NCBI GenBank assembly: GCA_001795245.1
Contig: MGOD01000132.1
Span: forward strand, 24,452-30,997
Source: Chloroflexi bacterium RBG_16_70_13
Lineage (GTDB): Bacteria; Chloroflexota; Limnocylindria; Limnocylindrales; CSP1-4
Direction of reading: 5' to 3'
DNA: 6,546 bases
Positions 1-5,380 of the stretch are shown one piece after another. The notes under the pieces were generated by a model. That model searched no databases. It had not been told where the DNA came from and saw only the letters and a list, made by a program, of their open reading frames with translations. Numbering within the stretch: the first letter of the stretch is position 1; each line of letters starts with the position of its first letter. Made by a program: the position numbers and the translations under genes.

Positions 1-407
1 CGGGCGAAGTCGATCGCGCCGTCGAGCAGCGCCCGGGCGACACCGCGCCCGCGGGCCGAGCTCGCCACCGCGAAGCAGACGATCGACCAGACCGGGCGAT
101 CGTCGATCGTCGGGATGACCTTCGAACGAACGATCCGCTCGTAGTCCTTCCGCGGCCCCAGGCTCACCCAGCCCACCGCCCGCGCCGGCACGGCGTCACC
201 TTCGAGGGCGACGAGGCCGGGCGGCAGCGGACCTTCAGCGAGCGCCCGGAGCCGCTCGCGGAGCTCGGGCACCCTGGCGGCGCCGAAGTCCTTCGACCGG
301 AGCCTCCAGTACTGGCACCAGCACCAGCGCGGGTCGCCGCCCTCGCGGAAGAGGGTTTCCAGAGCCGGCCAGATCGCGGCGTCGAGGGGCGCGATACGGA
401 TCGCCAT
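1..407 (-). CDS. GNAT-family N-acetyltransferase (C-terminus beyond window edge)
   Basis: Reading the minus strand from ATG at 407 gives 135 clean codons that run off the left edge, so only the N-terminal part is present. The acetyl-CoA pyrophosphate-binding signature of GNAT enzymes is visible near the cut: V-A-S-S-A-R119-G-R-G-V-A, followed by the start of the next helix (ALLDGAIDFA). An aromatic/cysteine-rich segment at residues 28-34 (WCWCQYW) and a VWSIVCF strand at 106-112 match a GNAT subfamily that usually has a Cys-Trp-Cys motif near the N-terminus. The substrate is unknown; such enzymes transfer an acetyl group from acetyl-CoA to an amine in the cytoplasm. There is no Shine-Dalgarno at a useful distance. 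A TACCCT box lies 9 nt upstream, so a leaderless mRNA is likely. The gene diverges from the one at 472. I am confident of the family, not of the substrate. Confidence 0.88.
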   Translation of the reverse strand, partial: MAIRIAPLDAAIWPALETLFREGGDPRWCWCQYWRLRSKDFGAARVPELRERLRALAEGPLPPGLVALEGDAVPARAVGWVSLGPRKDYERIVRSKVIPTIDDRPVWSIVCFAVASSARGRGVARALLDGAIDFA

Positions 408-416
408 CCTCAGGCA

Positions 417-422
417 AGGGTA
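417..422 (-). promoter_or_regulatory. Probable -10 box of the GNAT gene
   Basis: TACCCT on the minus strand fits the TANNNT -10 pattern and ends 9 nt before the ATG at 407. Transcription would begin at or within a few bases of the start codon, giving a leaderless message. No convincing -35 is visible. Confidence 0.45.
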
Positions 423-457
423 CCGAGTGGCGCGCGGCGCCGGTCGGCCCGCTCGAC

Positions 458-463
458 TACGCT
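458..463 (+). promoter_or_regulatory. Probable -10 box of the CpaF-like gene
   Basis: TACGCT ends 8 nt before the ATG at 472. The following bases CCC make the 9-mer TACGCTCCC, which recurs exactly at 3440-3448 ahead of the phosphotransferase gene. The spacing suggests a leaderless transcript. No -35 is recognisable. Confidence 0.45.
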
Positions 464-471
464 CCCGGGCG

Positions 472-1293
472 ATGGACCTACCTGATCTCGGTCGCCCAAT
501 GCCGGAGCCCCCGGTTTCGGGTGAGCCGCCGTCGCTCGTCGAGCTGATCCGGCGCGGGGTCCTCGATGCGGAGCTCGCGGCGCTCGTCTGGCTCCTCGTC
601 GAGGGCCGGATCCCGCTCGTCGTTGCCGCAAGCGACGACCTCATCGACCGGGGCGTGGCCGGGGATGTCCTGCGGGGGATCCTCGCCTCGCTCCGACCCG
701 ACCTCGGGCTTGTCGGCGTCGACGCGATCGGCGGCGCGGCCGGCGTGGCCGGGCCGCTCGGCCCGCGAACGGCCCGCGCCCTGGCCCACGGCCGCCGCGA
801 CGGCGGTGTTGCGCGGGGGGCCTCGCTCCAGGCGGTTCGTGACCGCCTGGCCGAGGCGCCGCCACTCGGGCTCTCCCGGGACGAGCTTTCGTTCCTGGGC
901 TGCGTCCTCGTGCTCGGCGAGGACCCCGAGCCCGCGGTCGCCGCCGCCGACCCCGCGATGATGCCGGCACGCCCGATCCGGGTCGTGGCTTCCCACTATG
1001 TCCGGCCGCTCCACCGCGACGAGCACGGCCACGCCCAGCTCCTCGATCCAGCCGTCATCGCGACCTGGGACCCCCGGAGCCAGGCGTACGAGCACTTCGC
1101 CTGGGGGGTGCTACCCGAGATCGCGGCCCGCCTGGGGCGACGCACAGGCGACCTCGAGGCGGATCTCCATCACCGGCGCGACGACCTCGGCGGCCTCGCG
1201 GCGGCCGGCGTCGCCTCGCTCGAGGAGGTCGGCCGGCTCGTCGCCGGGTATCGCGTCGACTACGGGCACGCTCACGGCGGGGGTGGCCACTGA
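472..1293 (+). CDS. Secretion-ATPase (CpaF/VirB11-type)-like protein lacking a Walker A loop
   Basis: The product is 273 residues. Residues 21-52 (SLVELIRRGVLDAELAALVWLLVEGRIPLVVA) resemble the segment just before the P-loop in type II/IV secretion ATPases of the CpaF kind, where 'L-V-E-x-R' leads into a strand and then GxxGxGKT. Here that loop is replaced by AASDDLIDRGVA (52-63), with no Gly-Lys-Thr/Ser, so nucleotide binding is doubtful. Later blocks look family-like: a G-A-S-L-Q-A-V segment at 116-122, which could stand where ATPases have an 'HA-x-S' motif, LSRDELSFLGCVLVL at 134-148, and a C-terminal block ASHYVRPLHRDEHGHAQ (173-189) through YEHFAWGVLPEIAARLGR. The tail ends in GHAHGGGGH, possibly metal-binding. 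I prefer ATG 472 to GTG 427 because a -10 box lies just before 472 and the extra 15 residues are low-complexity. The ATPase relationship is from memory of the family; otherwise it is a hypothetical protein. Confidence 0.6.
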   Translation: MDLPDLGRPMPEPPVSGEPPSLVELIRRGVLDAELAALVWLLVEGRIPLVVAASDDLIDRGVAGDVLRGILASLRPDLGLVGVDAIGGAAGVAGPLGPRTARALAHGRRDGGVARGASLQAVRDRLAEAPPLGLSRDELSFLGCVLVLGEDPEPAVAAADPAMMPARPIRVVASHYVRPLHRDEHGHAQLLDPAVIATWDPRSQAYEHFAWGVLPEIAARLGRRTGDLEADLHHRRDDLGGLAAAGVASLEEVGRLVAGYRVDYGHAHGGGGH

Positions 1294-1340
1294 CCTTCGA
1301 TGCCTTGCGAGAGGGCCGGGAAGCGCCCTGTCGAGCGCGC

Positions 1341-1346
1341 TACGAT
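1341..1346 (+). promoter_or_regulatory. Probable -10 box of the DUF2269 gene
   Basis: TACGAT in the gap after the stop at 1293 fits TANNNT. It predicts a start site near 1353 and a leader of about 54 nt before ATG 1407. The context GCTACGATCGC is partly palindromic. No -35 is evident. Confidence 0.4.
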
Positions 1347-1363
1347 CGCGACAACTGAGCGTT

Positions 1364-1380
1364 CGCCGGCCGTGCCGGCG
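1364..1380 (+). other. GC stem-loop in the DUF2269 gene leader
   Basis: A perfect 7-bp inverted repeat, CGCCGGC/GCCGGCG, closes a 3-nt loop between the presumed start site and the Shine-Dalgarno at 1397. There is no following T run, so it is not a standard terminator. It may be an mRNA 5' structure or simply a product of high GC. Confidence 0.4.
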
Positions 1381-1396
1381 CGTCCCGACGAGCGGT

Positions 1397-1401
1397 GGAG
1401 G
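1397..1401 (+). promoter_or_regulatory. Shine-Dalgarno site fixing the start at 1407
   Basis: GGAGG lies 5 nt before ATG 1407. An in-frame GTG at 1395 would place the start codon across this site, so ATG 1407 is chosen as the true start. Confidence 0.75.
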
Positions 1402-1406
1402 CCCCC

Positions 1407-1895
1407 ATGAGCTGGCTCTTTCCATGGTTCCTGCTTGCCCACGTTCTCGGGGCGATCATCGCGTTCGGACCGACCTTCTCGTCGTCGATCATCGGCAAGA
1501 TGGGCGGCGCCGAGCCCCAGCACGCGAACTTCGCCGTGCGGGTGAATCGTGAGCTGGCCAGGCAGCGCATCCTCCCGCTGGCCGTCCTCCAGGGGATCAC
1601 CGGCGTCGGCCTGATCGTCACCGGCAACGTCGATGTCATGCGCGCGGGCTGGTTGCTGGTGGCCATCGTCCTCTACGCCATCGCCCTCGGGTTTGCGTTC
1701 GGTGTCCAGACGCCCACGGCCAAGAAGATCATCGAGCTGACGTCGACGCCGCCGCCACCGCCGGCCCCGGGCAGCGCGCCGTCCGGCCCGCCGGCCGAGG
1801 TCCGGGCATTGATCGAGCGAGCGAAGCTCGGTGGCATGGTCCTCGCTGGTCTCGTCGCGGTCATCGTCTTCCTGATGGTGGTCAAGCCCTTCTGA
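1407..1895 (+). CDS. DUF2269-like four-helix membrane protein
   Basis: The product is a 162-residue integral membrane protein. Hydrophobic segments appear at about residues 3-24 (FPWFLLAHVLGAIIAFG), 55-73, 81-101 and 141-159, with a proline-rich, probably disordered loop at 115-129 (PPPPPAPGSAPSGPP). A conserved-looking histidine sits in helix 1 (H12), followed by a G-x-x-x-A-F-G-P-T-F motif. Size, four helices and the N-terminal H-x-x-G-A pattern match the DUF2269 family of predicted membrane proteins, whose function is not established. The charged segment between helices 1 and 2 (residues 30-54, K-M-G-G to R-Q-R) would form a loop on one face of the membrane. Its own -10 box and Shine-Dalgarno suggest independent expression, with no obvious functional link to the aldolase downstream. 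The membrane assignment is strong; the family name is moderate. Confidence 0.82.
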   Translation: MSWLFPWFLLAHVLGAIIAFGPTFSSSIIGKMGGAEPQHANFAVRVNRELARQRILPLAVLQGITGVGLIVTGNVDVMRAGWLLVAIVLYAIALGFAFGVQTPTAKKIIELTSTPPPPPAPGSAPSGPPAEVRALIERAKLGGMVLAGLVAVIVFLMVVKPF

Positions 1896-1918
1896 CCGAC
1901 GCCTGGGCGGCGCCCGGC

Positions 1919-1924
1919 GATAAT
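1919..1924 (+). promoter_or_regulatory. Probable -10 box of the aldolase gene
   Basis: GATAAT is the closest match to the TATAAT consensus in this GC-rich window. It predicts a start near 1931 and a leader of about 44 nt before ATG 1975. No TTGACA-like hexamer lies at 16-18 bp; a CTGACC occurs 21 bp upstream, which is too far to rely on. Confidence 0.5.
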
Positions 1925-1941
1925 GGGCGGGACACATCGAA

Positions 1942-1957
1942 CGGTCGCCACCGACCG
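1942..1957 (+). other. Stem-loop just upstream of the aldolase ribosome binding site
   Basis: CGGTCG-CCAC-CGACCG is a perfect 6-bp stem with a 4-nt loop in the predicted leader, ending 3 nt before the Shine-Dalgarno AGGAG. It could affect ribosome access or mRNA stability. No T run follows. Confidence 0.4.
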
Positions 1958-1960
1958 GAC

Positions 1961-1965
1961 AGGAG
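1961..1965 (+). promoter_or_regulatory. Shine-Dalgarno site of the aldolase gene
   Basis: AGGAG lies 9 nt before ATG 1975, a normal to slightly long spacing. It supports this start over any internal one. Confidence 0.7.
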
Positions 1966-1974
1966 ACCCGCCCC

Positions 1975-3387
1975 ATGCCCCACGTCGCCAGCTCGGCCGC
2001 CGACCTGCTCGCCCAGGTCAGCGGAGCCCTCCACCTGGAGCACGATCGGGTCGTCATCGATGATCCGGCGCTCCTCCGCGGCGAGGCCATCCGGGACATC
2101 GCCTGGACGGCGGCGTTCGGGACCGACGAGGGCGCCGTGGCGGCCGCCCAGTGGCTGGCCTGGGAGGCCTCGCAGGCCGCCGGCGCCCGCTCGGCCAGCA
2201 TCCAGGACCTGTACGTGGCCCGCGCCCGGGGCGAGGTCGCGGGGTTCACCGTTCCGGCGATCAACATCCGGGCCCAGACCTTCGACATGGCCCGCGTCAT
2301 CTTCGAGACGGCGGCCGCGGCCGATGTCGGCGCGGTCATCCTGGAGCTGGCGCGGAGCGAGCAGACCTACACCTACCAGCGCCCGATCGACTACGCCACG
2401 GCCTGCCTCGCGGGTGCCGTGGCGGCCGGGTGGCAGGGACCGGTCTTCCTCCAGGGCGATCATTACCAGTTCAACGCGAAGAAGTACGCCGCGGACGCCG
2501 AGTCGATGACCGAGGAGATCCGGCGGGCCTGCCGGCTCGCGATCGACGCCGGCTATCGCAACATCGACATCGATTCCTCGACCCTCGTCGACCTCTCGAA
2601 GCCGAACGTCGACGAGGAGCAGCGCGAGAACTATCTTCGGACGGCCGAGCTCACCGCGCTCATCCGGTCCCTCGAGGCCGACGGCGTGACGATCAGCGTC
2701 GGTGGCGAGATCGGCGAGGTCGGCAAGCAGAACTCGACCGAGGCCGAGCTCCGCGCCTACCTCGACGGGTTGCGCCGCGAGCTCGCCCGGCTCGCGCCCG
2801 GCGCGATCGGGATCTCGAAGGTCAGCGTCCAGACGGGCACGTCCCACGGTGGCGTCGTCCTGCCCGACGGCAGCGTGGCGAAGGTGGCGGTCGACTTCGA
2901 CGTCCATCGCCGGCTCGGGGCGGTCGCTCGCGAGGAGTACGGCCTCGCCGGCACCGTTCAGCACGGCGCCTCGACCCTGCCGGACGAGATGTTCCACACG
3001 TTCCGCGAGGCGGAGACCGCCGAGATCCACCTCGCGACGGGCTTCCAGAACGCCCTCTACGAGCACCCGGCCTTCCCGGCCGAGCTCCACGAGAAGATCG
3101 AGGGCTGGTGCTTCGAGAACGCCCTCGACGAGCGCAGGGCCGACCAGACCGACCAGCAGTTCGTGTACACGACGCGCAAGAAGGCGATCGGGCCGTTCAA
3201 GCGCGAGCTGTGGGACCTGCCGACCAAGGACGAGATCCTCGCGGCGCAGGCGGCCAAGATCGGCTACCTGTTCCACGAGCTCGGGGTCGTCGGCTCGCGG
3301 GCGATGGTGGACCGCCATATCCGGCCCGTGGAGTTCCACCGAACGGCGCCGGTGGCGATCGCCGACGCGGCTGTCGCGACGACCTGA
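1975..3387 (+). CDS. Class II fructose-bisphosphate aldolase family protein, long form
   Basis: The 470-residue product is a cytosolic, metal-dependent aldolase-type TIM barrel. After an N-terminal region of about 85 residues the barrel opens with GFTVPAINIRAQTFD (90-104) and ELARSEQTYTYQRP (124-137). Metal-site motifs follow in family order: QGDH at 160-163 (H163 likely ligand, D162 likely catalytic), GGEIGEVG at 243-250, GTSHGG at 288-293 (H291) and VQHGASTLPDE at 328-338 (H330). Known members reversibly cleave ketose bisphosphates into dihydroxyacetone phosphate and an aldehyde. Ordinary members are about 280-360 residues, so this one carries an N-terminal addition and about 100 C-terminal residues (DERRADQTDQQFVYTTRKK onward). 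The true substrate may therefore be something other than fructose 1,6-bisphosphate, such as a tagatose- or inositol-derived sugar phosphate. The phosphotransferase gene follows after 161 bp. Family assignment is firm; substrate is open. Confidence 0.92.
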   Translation: MPHVASSAADLLAQVSGALHLEHDRVVIDDPALLRGEAIRDIAWTAAFGTDEGAVAAAQWLAWEASQAAGARSASIQDLYVARARGEVAGFTVPAINIRAQTFDMARVIFETAAAADVGAVILELARSEQTYTYQRPIDYATACLAGAVAAGWQGPVFLQGDHYQFNAKKYAADAESMTEEIRRACRLAIDAGYRNIDIDSSTLVDLSKPNVDEEQRENYLRTAELTALIRSLEADGVTISVGGEIGEVGKQNSTEAELRAYLDGLRRELARLAPGAIGISKVSVQTGTSHGGVVLPDGSVAKVAVDFDVHRRLGAVAREEYGLAGTVQHGASTLPDEMFHTFREAETAEIHLATGFQNALYEHPAFPAELHEKIEGWCFENALDERRADQTDQQFVYTTRKKAIGPFKRELWDLPTKDEILAAQAAKIGYLFHELGVVGSRAMVDRHIRPVEFHRTAPVAIADAAVATT

Positions 3388-3433
3388 ACCGAGGAAGCAT
3401 CATCGGGCGAAACCCCCACACGGCGGCGTCCTC

Positions 3434-3447
3434 GGAGCGTACGCTCC
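3434..3447 (+). promoter_or_regulatory. Perfect 14-bp palindrome overlapping the phosphotransferase -10 box
   Basis: GGAGCGTACGCTCC reads the same on both strands. It contains the presumed -10 hexamer TACGCT (3440-3445), so a dimeric protein bound here would block RNA polymerase. With no loop it cannot fold as an efficient hairpin, which favours a DNA-level operator if it is functional at all. Confidence 0.42.
3440..3445 (+). promoter_or_regulatory. Probable -10 box of the phosphotransferase gene
   Basis: TACGCT followed by CCC repeats the 9-mer found before the gene at 472. It predicts a start near 3452 and a leader of about 97 nt, the longest in the window. No -35 is clear. Read-through from the aldolase gene is also possible. 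Confidence 0.42.
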
Positions 3448-3540
3448 CACCTGGCGTCCCGCGGGTCGGGAGGTCGGCGCGTCGGCCTCCCGGCACCTGT
3501 CACGACGGACCGCCCAGGTGTCGGCGATCGATGAGGAGGA
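3448..3540 (+). promoter_or_regulatory. Structured 5' leader with competing stems and possible anti-Shine-Dalgarno
   Basis: The central hairpin pairs 3467-3476 with 3483-3492 (ten pairs, one G-T, six-base loop), extendable by two outer pairs. CCAGGTG at 3514-3520 can pair either with CACCTGG at 3448-3454, enclosing that hairpin, or in its last six bases with CACCTG at 3494-3499. CCTCC at 3486-3490, in the right arm of the central hairpin, is complementary to the Shine-Dalgarno core GGAGG at 3535-3539. The layout allows alternative folds that expose or hide the ribosome site. No known riboswitch consensus is recognised, and GC-rich DNA makes chance pairing common. Confidence 0.35.
3534..3539 (+). 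promoter_or_regulatory. Shine-Dalgarno site of the phosphotransferase gene
   Basis: AGGAGG lies 9 nt before ATG 3549. An in-frame ATG at 3531 immediately precedes this site and has no ribosome site of its own, so 3549 is the better start. Confidence 0.75.
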
Positions 3541-3548
3541 CGGCGGCC

Positions 3549-4499
3549 ATGAGCAGCCCCGCGGTCGACGACGAGCTCCGGGGCGAATTGCGGGAAGAGC
3601 TCACCCGGGCGATGCAGCGTGTCCCGGACCTGGCCGGCCGCGAGCTCACCTTCAGGGGCCTGTCGGGCGGCATCACGAACCGGAACTTCCTCGTTGCGGT
3701 CCCCGGCGTGCGGGACCGATACGTCATCCGGATGGCTGGCAACGACACGCATCTCCTTGGCATCAGCCGGGAGATCGAGCACGCCGCGACCGTGGCGGCG
3801 GCCGGCGTCGGGGTCGGTCCCGAGGTCGTCGCCTTTGTCCGGCCGGAGGGTTACCTCGTGACGCGGTTCATCGAGGGCAGCCCGGTCTCGCTCGAGGCCG
3901 TCCACCGGCCGGACATGCTCCGGAGAGTGGCCGATTCGCTCCGACGGGTCCACGACGGACCGGCGATCCCGGGGCTGTTCATGCCGTTTCGGATCGTCGA
4001 GGCCTACCGGGCCCTGGCGCGGGAGCGGGGGGTCATGATCCCCGTCGAGTACGACCTGGCCATGGCGATCGCCCGCCGGATCGAGCTCGCGCTCCTGGCC
4101 TCGCCAGTCGAGCTCCGGCCGTGTCACAACGACCTCCTCAACGCCAACTTCATCGACGACGGTGAGCGGATCCGGATCGTCGACTGGGAGTACGCCGGGC
4201 TCGGCGACCCGTTCTTCGACCTCGGCAACTTCTCGGTCAACCACGACCTGGCCCCGGACGAGGACGCCGTCCTCCTGGACGGCTACGAGGGCACCGTCCG
4301 GCGCCCGCGCGCAGCCCGGCTGCTGCTCATGCGGATCGCCTCCGACTTCCGGGAGGCGATGTGGGGCGTCCTCCAGCAGGGGATCAGCACCCTCGACGTC
4401 GACTTCGTGGCCTACGCGACGGAGCACTTCGACCGGCTGCTGGCGAACGCCTCGACGCCGGCGTTCGAGCGGGCCCTCCGCGACACCGCCGAGGGCTGA
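3549..4499 (+). CDS. Choline/ethanolamine-kinase-like phosphotransferase (APH superfamily)
   Basis: The 316-residue soluble kinase-fold protein has the full set of choline-kinase landmarks. The nucleotide-loop motif LSGGITNRNFLV is at 38-49, YVIRMAG at 58-64, and a glutamate in REIEH (74-78) fits the C-helix. The catalytic Brenner motif HNDLLNAN is at 193-200 (H193, D195, N200), and the metal-binding aspartate is D212 in IVDWEYAGLGDPFFDLGN (210-227). The enzyme probably moves the ATP gamma-phosphate to a hydroxyl of a small cytosolic molecule. Choline, ethanolamine, thiamine or another amino-alcohol are all possible, because this superfamily is often mis-named. The length is typical for LicA-type kinases. 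The aldolase lies upstream and an N-methyl-amine-oxidase-type flavoprotein beyond the next gene, which fits a metabolic rather than an antibiotic-resistance role. It ends 11 bp from the convergent stop at 4513. Confidence 0.9.
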   Translation: MSSPAVDDELRGELREELTRAMQRVPDLAGRELTFRGLSGGITNRNFLVAVPGVRDRYVIRMAGNDTHLLGISREIEHAATVAAAGVGVGPEVVAFVRPEGYLVTRFIEGSPVSLEAVHRPDMLRRVADSLRRVHDGPAIPGLFMPFRIVEAYRALARERGVMIPVEYDLAMAIARRIELALLASPVELRPCHNDLLNANFIDDGERIRIVDWEYAGLGDPFFDLGNFSVNHDLAPDEDAVLLDGYEGTVRRPRAARLLLMRIASDFREAMWGVLQQGISTLDVDFVAYATEHFDRLLANASTPAFERALRDTAEG

Positions 4500-4510
4500 C
4501 GGCCCAGGGC

Positions 4511-5290
4511 TCAGCGGACCTCGTCGACGTCGGTCCACCACTGGCGGCGGTCGCCGACACGATCGCGCATCCGCCAGCCGAATGACTTCGGGACGGCGTC
4601 GATGGCCTGCTTCAGCCGCGCGACCTGGTCGGCCGCCCGGGCCCGTCGATCGTCCGAGAGCTGGGCGTACGACGCCGCCAGGGCCGCCGTCTTCTTGAGG
4701 TTCATGGTGAGTGTCCGCCACAGCCCCCAGTCGTCGGCACAGAGGGCCGCAATCCGGCCGACATCGATCGTGTCGGCATCGCCGTCGCCGAGCGGGTGAT
4801 CGAGGAGGAGCAGGATCGTGTCGATCACGTCCTTCTCGTTGAGCTTCACGATCTGGAGCTTCGAGAGGAGGAGCTCCGCCAGCGGGAGGGTCGGCACATC
4901 GGCCTCGAGCCGCCCGGCGAGCGGGATGACGTGGCAGAACTCGAGGCGGTCGTAGAAGACGTCGAGATGGATCCGGCTGAGCGGGTGGTGGAAGATCGCC
5001 CGACGCCCCTCGGAGTTGATGTAGACGTCGCGGGCCTCGACATAGCCGAGGGCGACCAGCGCGCTCGAGACGGCCCGCGAGTCGCGCCGGTACGACGCGA
5101 AGTCGATGTCGGCGTACGTCCGCTCGAACGCCGGCAGGAGCTCCCGGGTGGCCGGGCAATGGAGGGCCACCCCGATCGACCCGAGCACCCGGATCGGCGG
5201 GCCGGCCGCGGCCACGGCGGCAACGACGCGGTCGACCTCGCGCTCGAGGATGGCGCGGTCGATGACAACGGCGGTCTGGTCGCGGGTCAC
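4511..5290 (-). CDS. MNT/AbiEii-like nucleotidyltransferase-fold protein
   Basis: The 259-residue product has the polymerase-beta-type nucleotidyltransferase signature: a GS motif (G37-S38 in RVLGSIGVALH), a DxD pair in YADIDFAS (D61, D63) and a third acidic residue in RIHLDVFYD (D110). LAELLLSKLQIVKLNEKDVID (138-157) matches the helix that follows in AbiEii/MNT-type proteins, with K144 and D154 prominent. The remainder is helical and ends basic (WRMRDRVGDRRQWW). The family transfers nucleotides to small molecules, RNA or protein. AbiEii members are toxins with an AbiEi antitoxin partner, but no partner gene lies next to this one, so a toxin role is not supported. GTG 5290 is chosen as the start: it follows a TACAAT box by 41 nt and precedes the conserved region, although its ribosome site is weak. 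Reading farther upstream enters antisense of the flavoprotein gene. Confidence 0.8.
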   Translation of the reverse strand: MTRDQTAVVIDRAILEREVDRVVAAVAAAGPPIRVLGSIGVALHCPATRELLPAFERTYADIDFASYRRDSRAVSSALVALGYVEARDVYINSEGRRAIFHHPLSRIHLDVFYDRLEFCHVIPLAGRLEADVPTLPLAELLLSKLQIVKLNEKDVIDTILLLLDHPLGDGDADTIDVGRIAALCADDWGLWRTLTMNLKKTAALAASYAQLSDDRRARAADQVARLKQAIDAVPKSFGWRMRDRVGDRRQWWTDVDEVR

Positions 5291-5331
5291 GAGCGGCGGC
5301 TGCTCCGCGGTCCGGGGACGGGGATGGCCGG

Positions 5332-5337
5332 ATTGTA
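5332..5337 (-). promoter_or_regulatory. Probable -10 box of the nucleotidyltransferase gene
   Basis: TACAAT on the minus strand is a strong -10 match. It predicts a start near 5325 and a leader of about 35 nt before GTG 5290. It is back to back with the promoter of the flavoprotein gene. Confidence 0.52.
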
Positions 5338-5352
5338 GGCGCGGCACGATCG

Positions 5353-5370
5353 CTCGATCGCCGGATCGAG
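5353..5370. promoter_or_regulatory. 18-bp inverted repeat between divergent promoters
   Basis: CTCGATC-GCCG-GATCGAG is a perfect 7-bp dyad with a 4-bp spacer. It sits 4 bp upstream of the plus-strand -10 (5375-5380) and covers the -35 zone of the minus-strand promoter (-10 at 5332-5337). It is placed to control both genes and is a candidate operator for a dimeric regulator. No regulator gene is visible in the window. Confidence 0.42.
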
Positions 5371-5374
5371 GCGC

Positions 5375-5380
5375 TACCGT
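5375..5380 (+). promoter_or_regulatory. Probable -10 box of the flavoprotein gene, inside a short palindrome
   Basis: TACCGT fits TANNNT and lies inside the odd palindrome GCTAC-C-GTAGC (5373-5383). It predicts a start near 5387 and a leader of about 50 nt before GTG 5438. Confidence 0.42.

Noticed and set aside
427..471. GTG start at 427 extending the CpaF-like protein by 15 residues
   Set aside because: The extension (GAGRPARLRSRA type) is low-complexity, has no ribosome site and would cover the probable -10 box at 458-463; ATG 472 fits better.
1903..1917. Hairpin CTGGGC-GGC-GCCCGG after the DUF2269 stop as an intrinsic terminator
   Set aside because: It is short, includes a G-T pair and is followed by CGATAATGGG rather than a T run; it also abuts the next promoter.
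1882..3339. 485-codon open frame on the minus strand
   Set aside because: It is antisense to the aldolase gene, whose frame carries all catalytic motifs. The minus product is Arg/Asp/Glu/Gly/Leu repetitive with no domain pattern, as expected from GC-rich third positions.
2151..3530. Long plus-strand frame upstream of and continuous with the phosphotransferase, suggesting a 782-residue fusion
   Set aside because: Before 3531 this is a different frame of the aldolase gene and gives Arg/Gly-rich nonsense. The phosphotransferase has its own Shine-Dalgarno and start at 3549.
3549..4499. Aminoglycoside phosphotransferase (antibiotic resistance)
   Set aside because: The GGITNRNFLV, HNDLLNAN and DWEYAG motifs fit choline-kinase-type members better, and the neighbourhood is metabolic with no mobile elements.
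4495..4515. GCTGA/TCAGC inverted repeat as a bidirectional terminator between convergent genes
   Set aside because: The stem is only 5 bp, formed largely by the two stop codons, with an 11-nt loop and no T run on either side.
3264..5159. 631-codon open frame on the minus strand
   Set aside because: It overlaps the phosphotransferase and the nucleotidyltransferase in a wrong frame and shows no recognisable domain; it is a composition artefact.
4511..5290. Toxin of an AbiE-type abortive-infection system
   Set aside because: No antitoxin-like gene lies beside it; the neighbours are a kinase and a flavoprotein, so only the nucleotidyltransferase fold is claimed.
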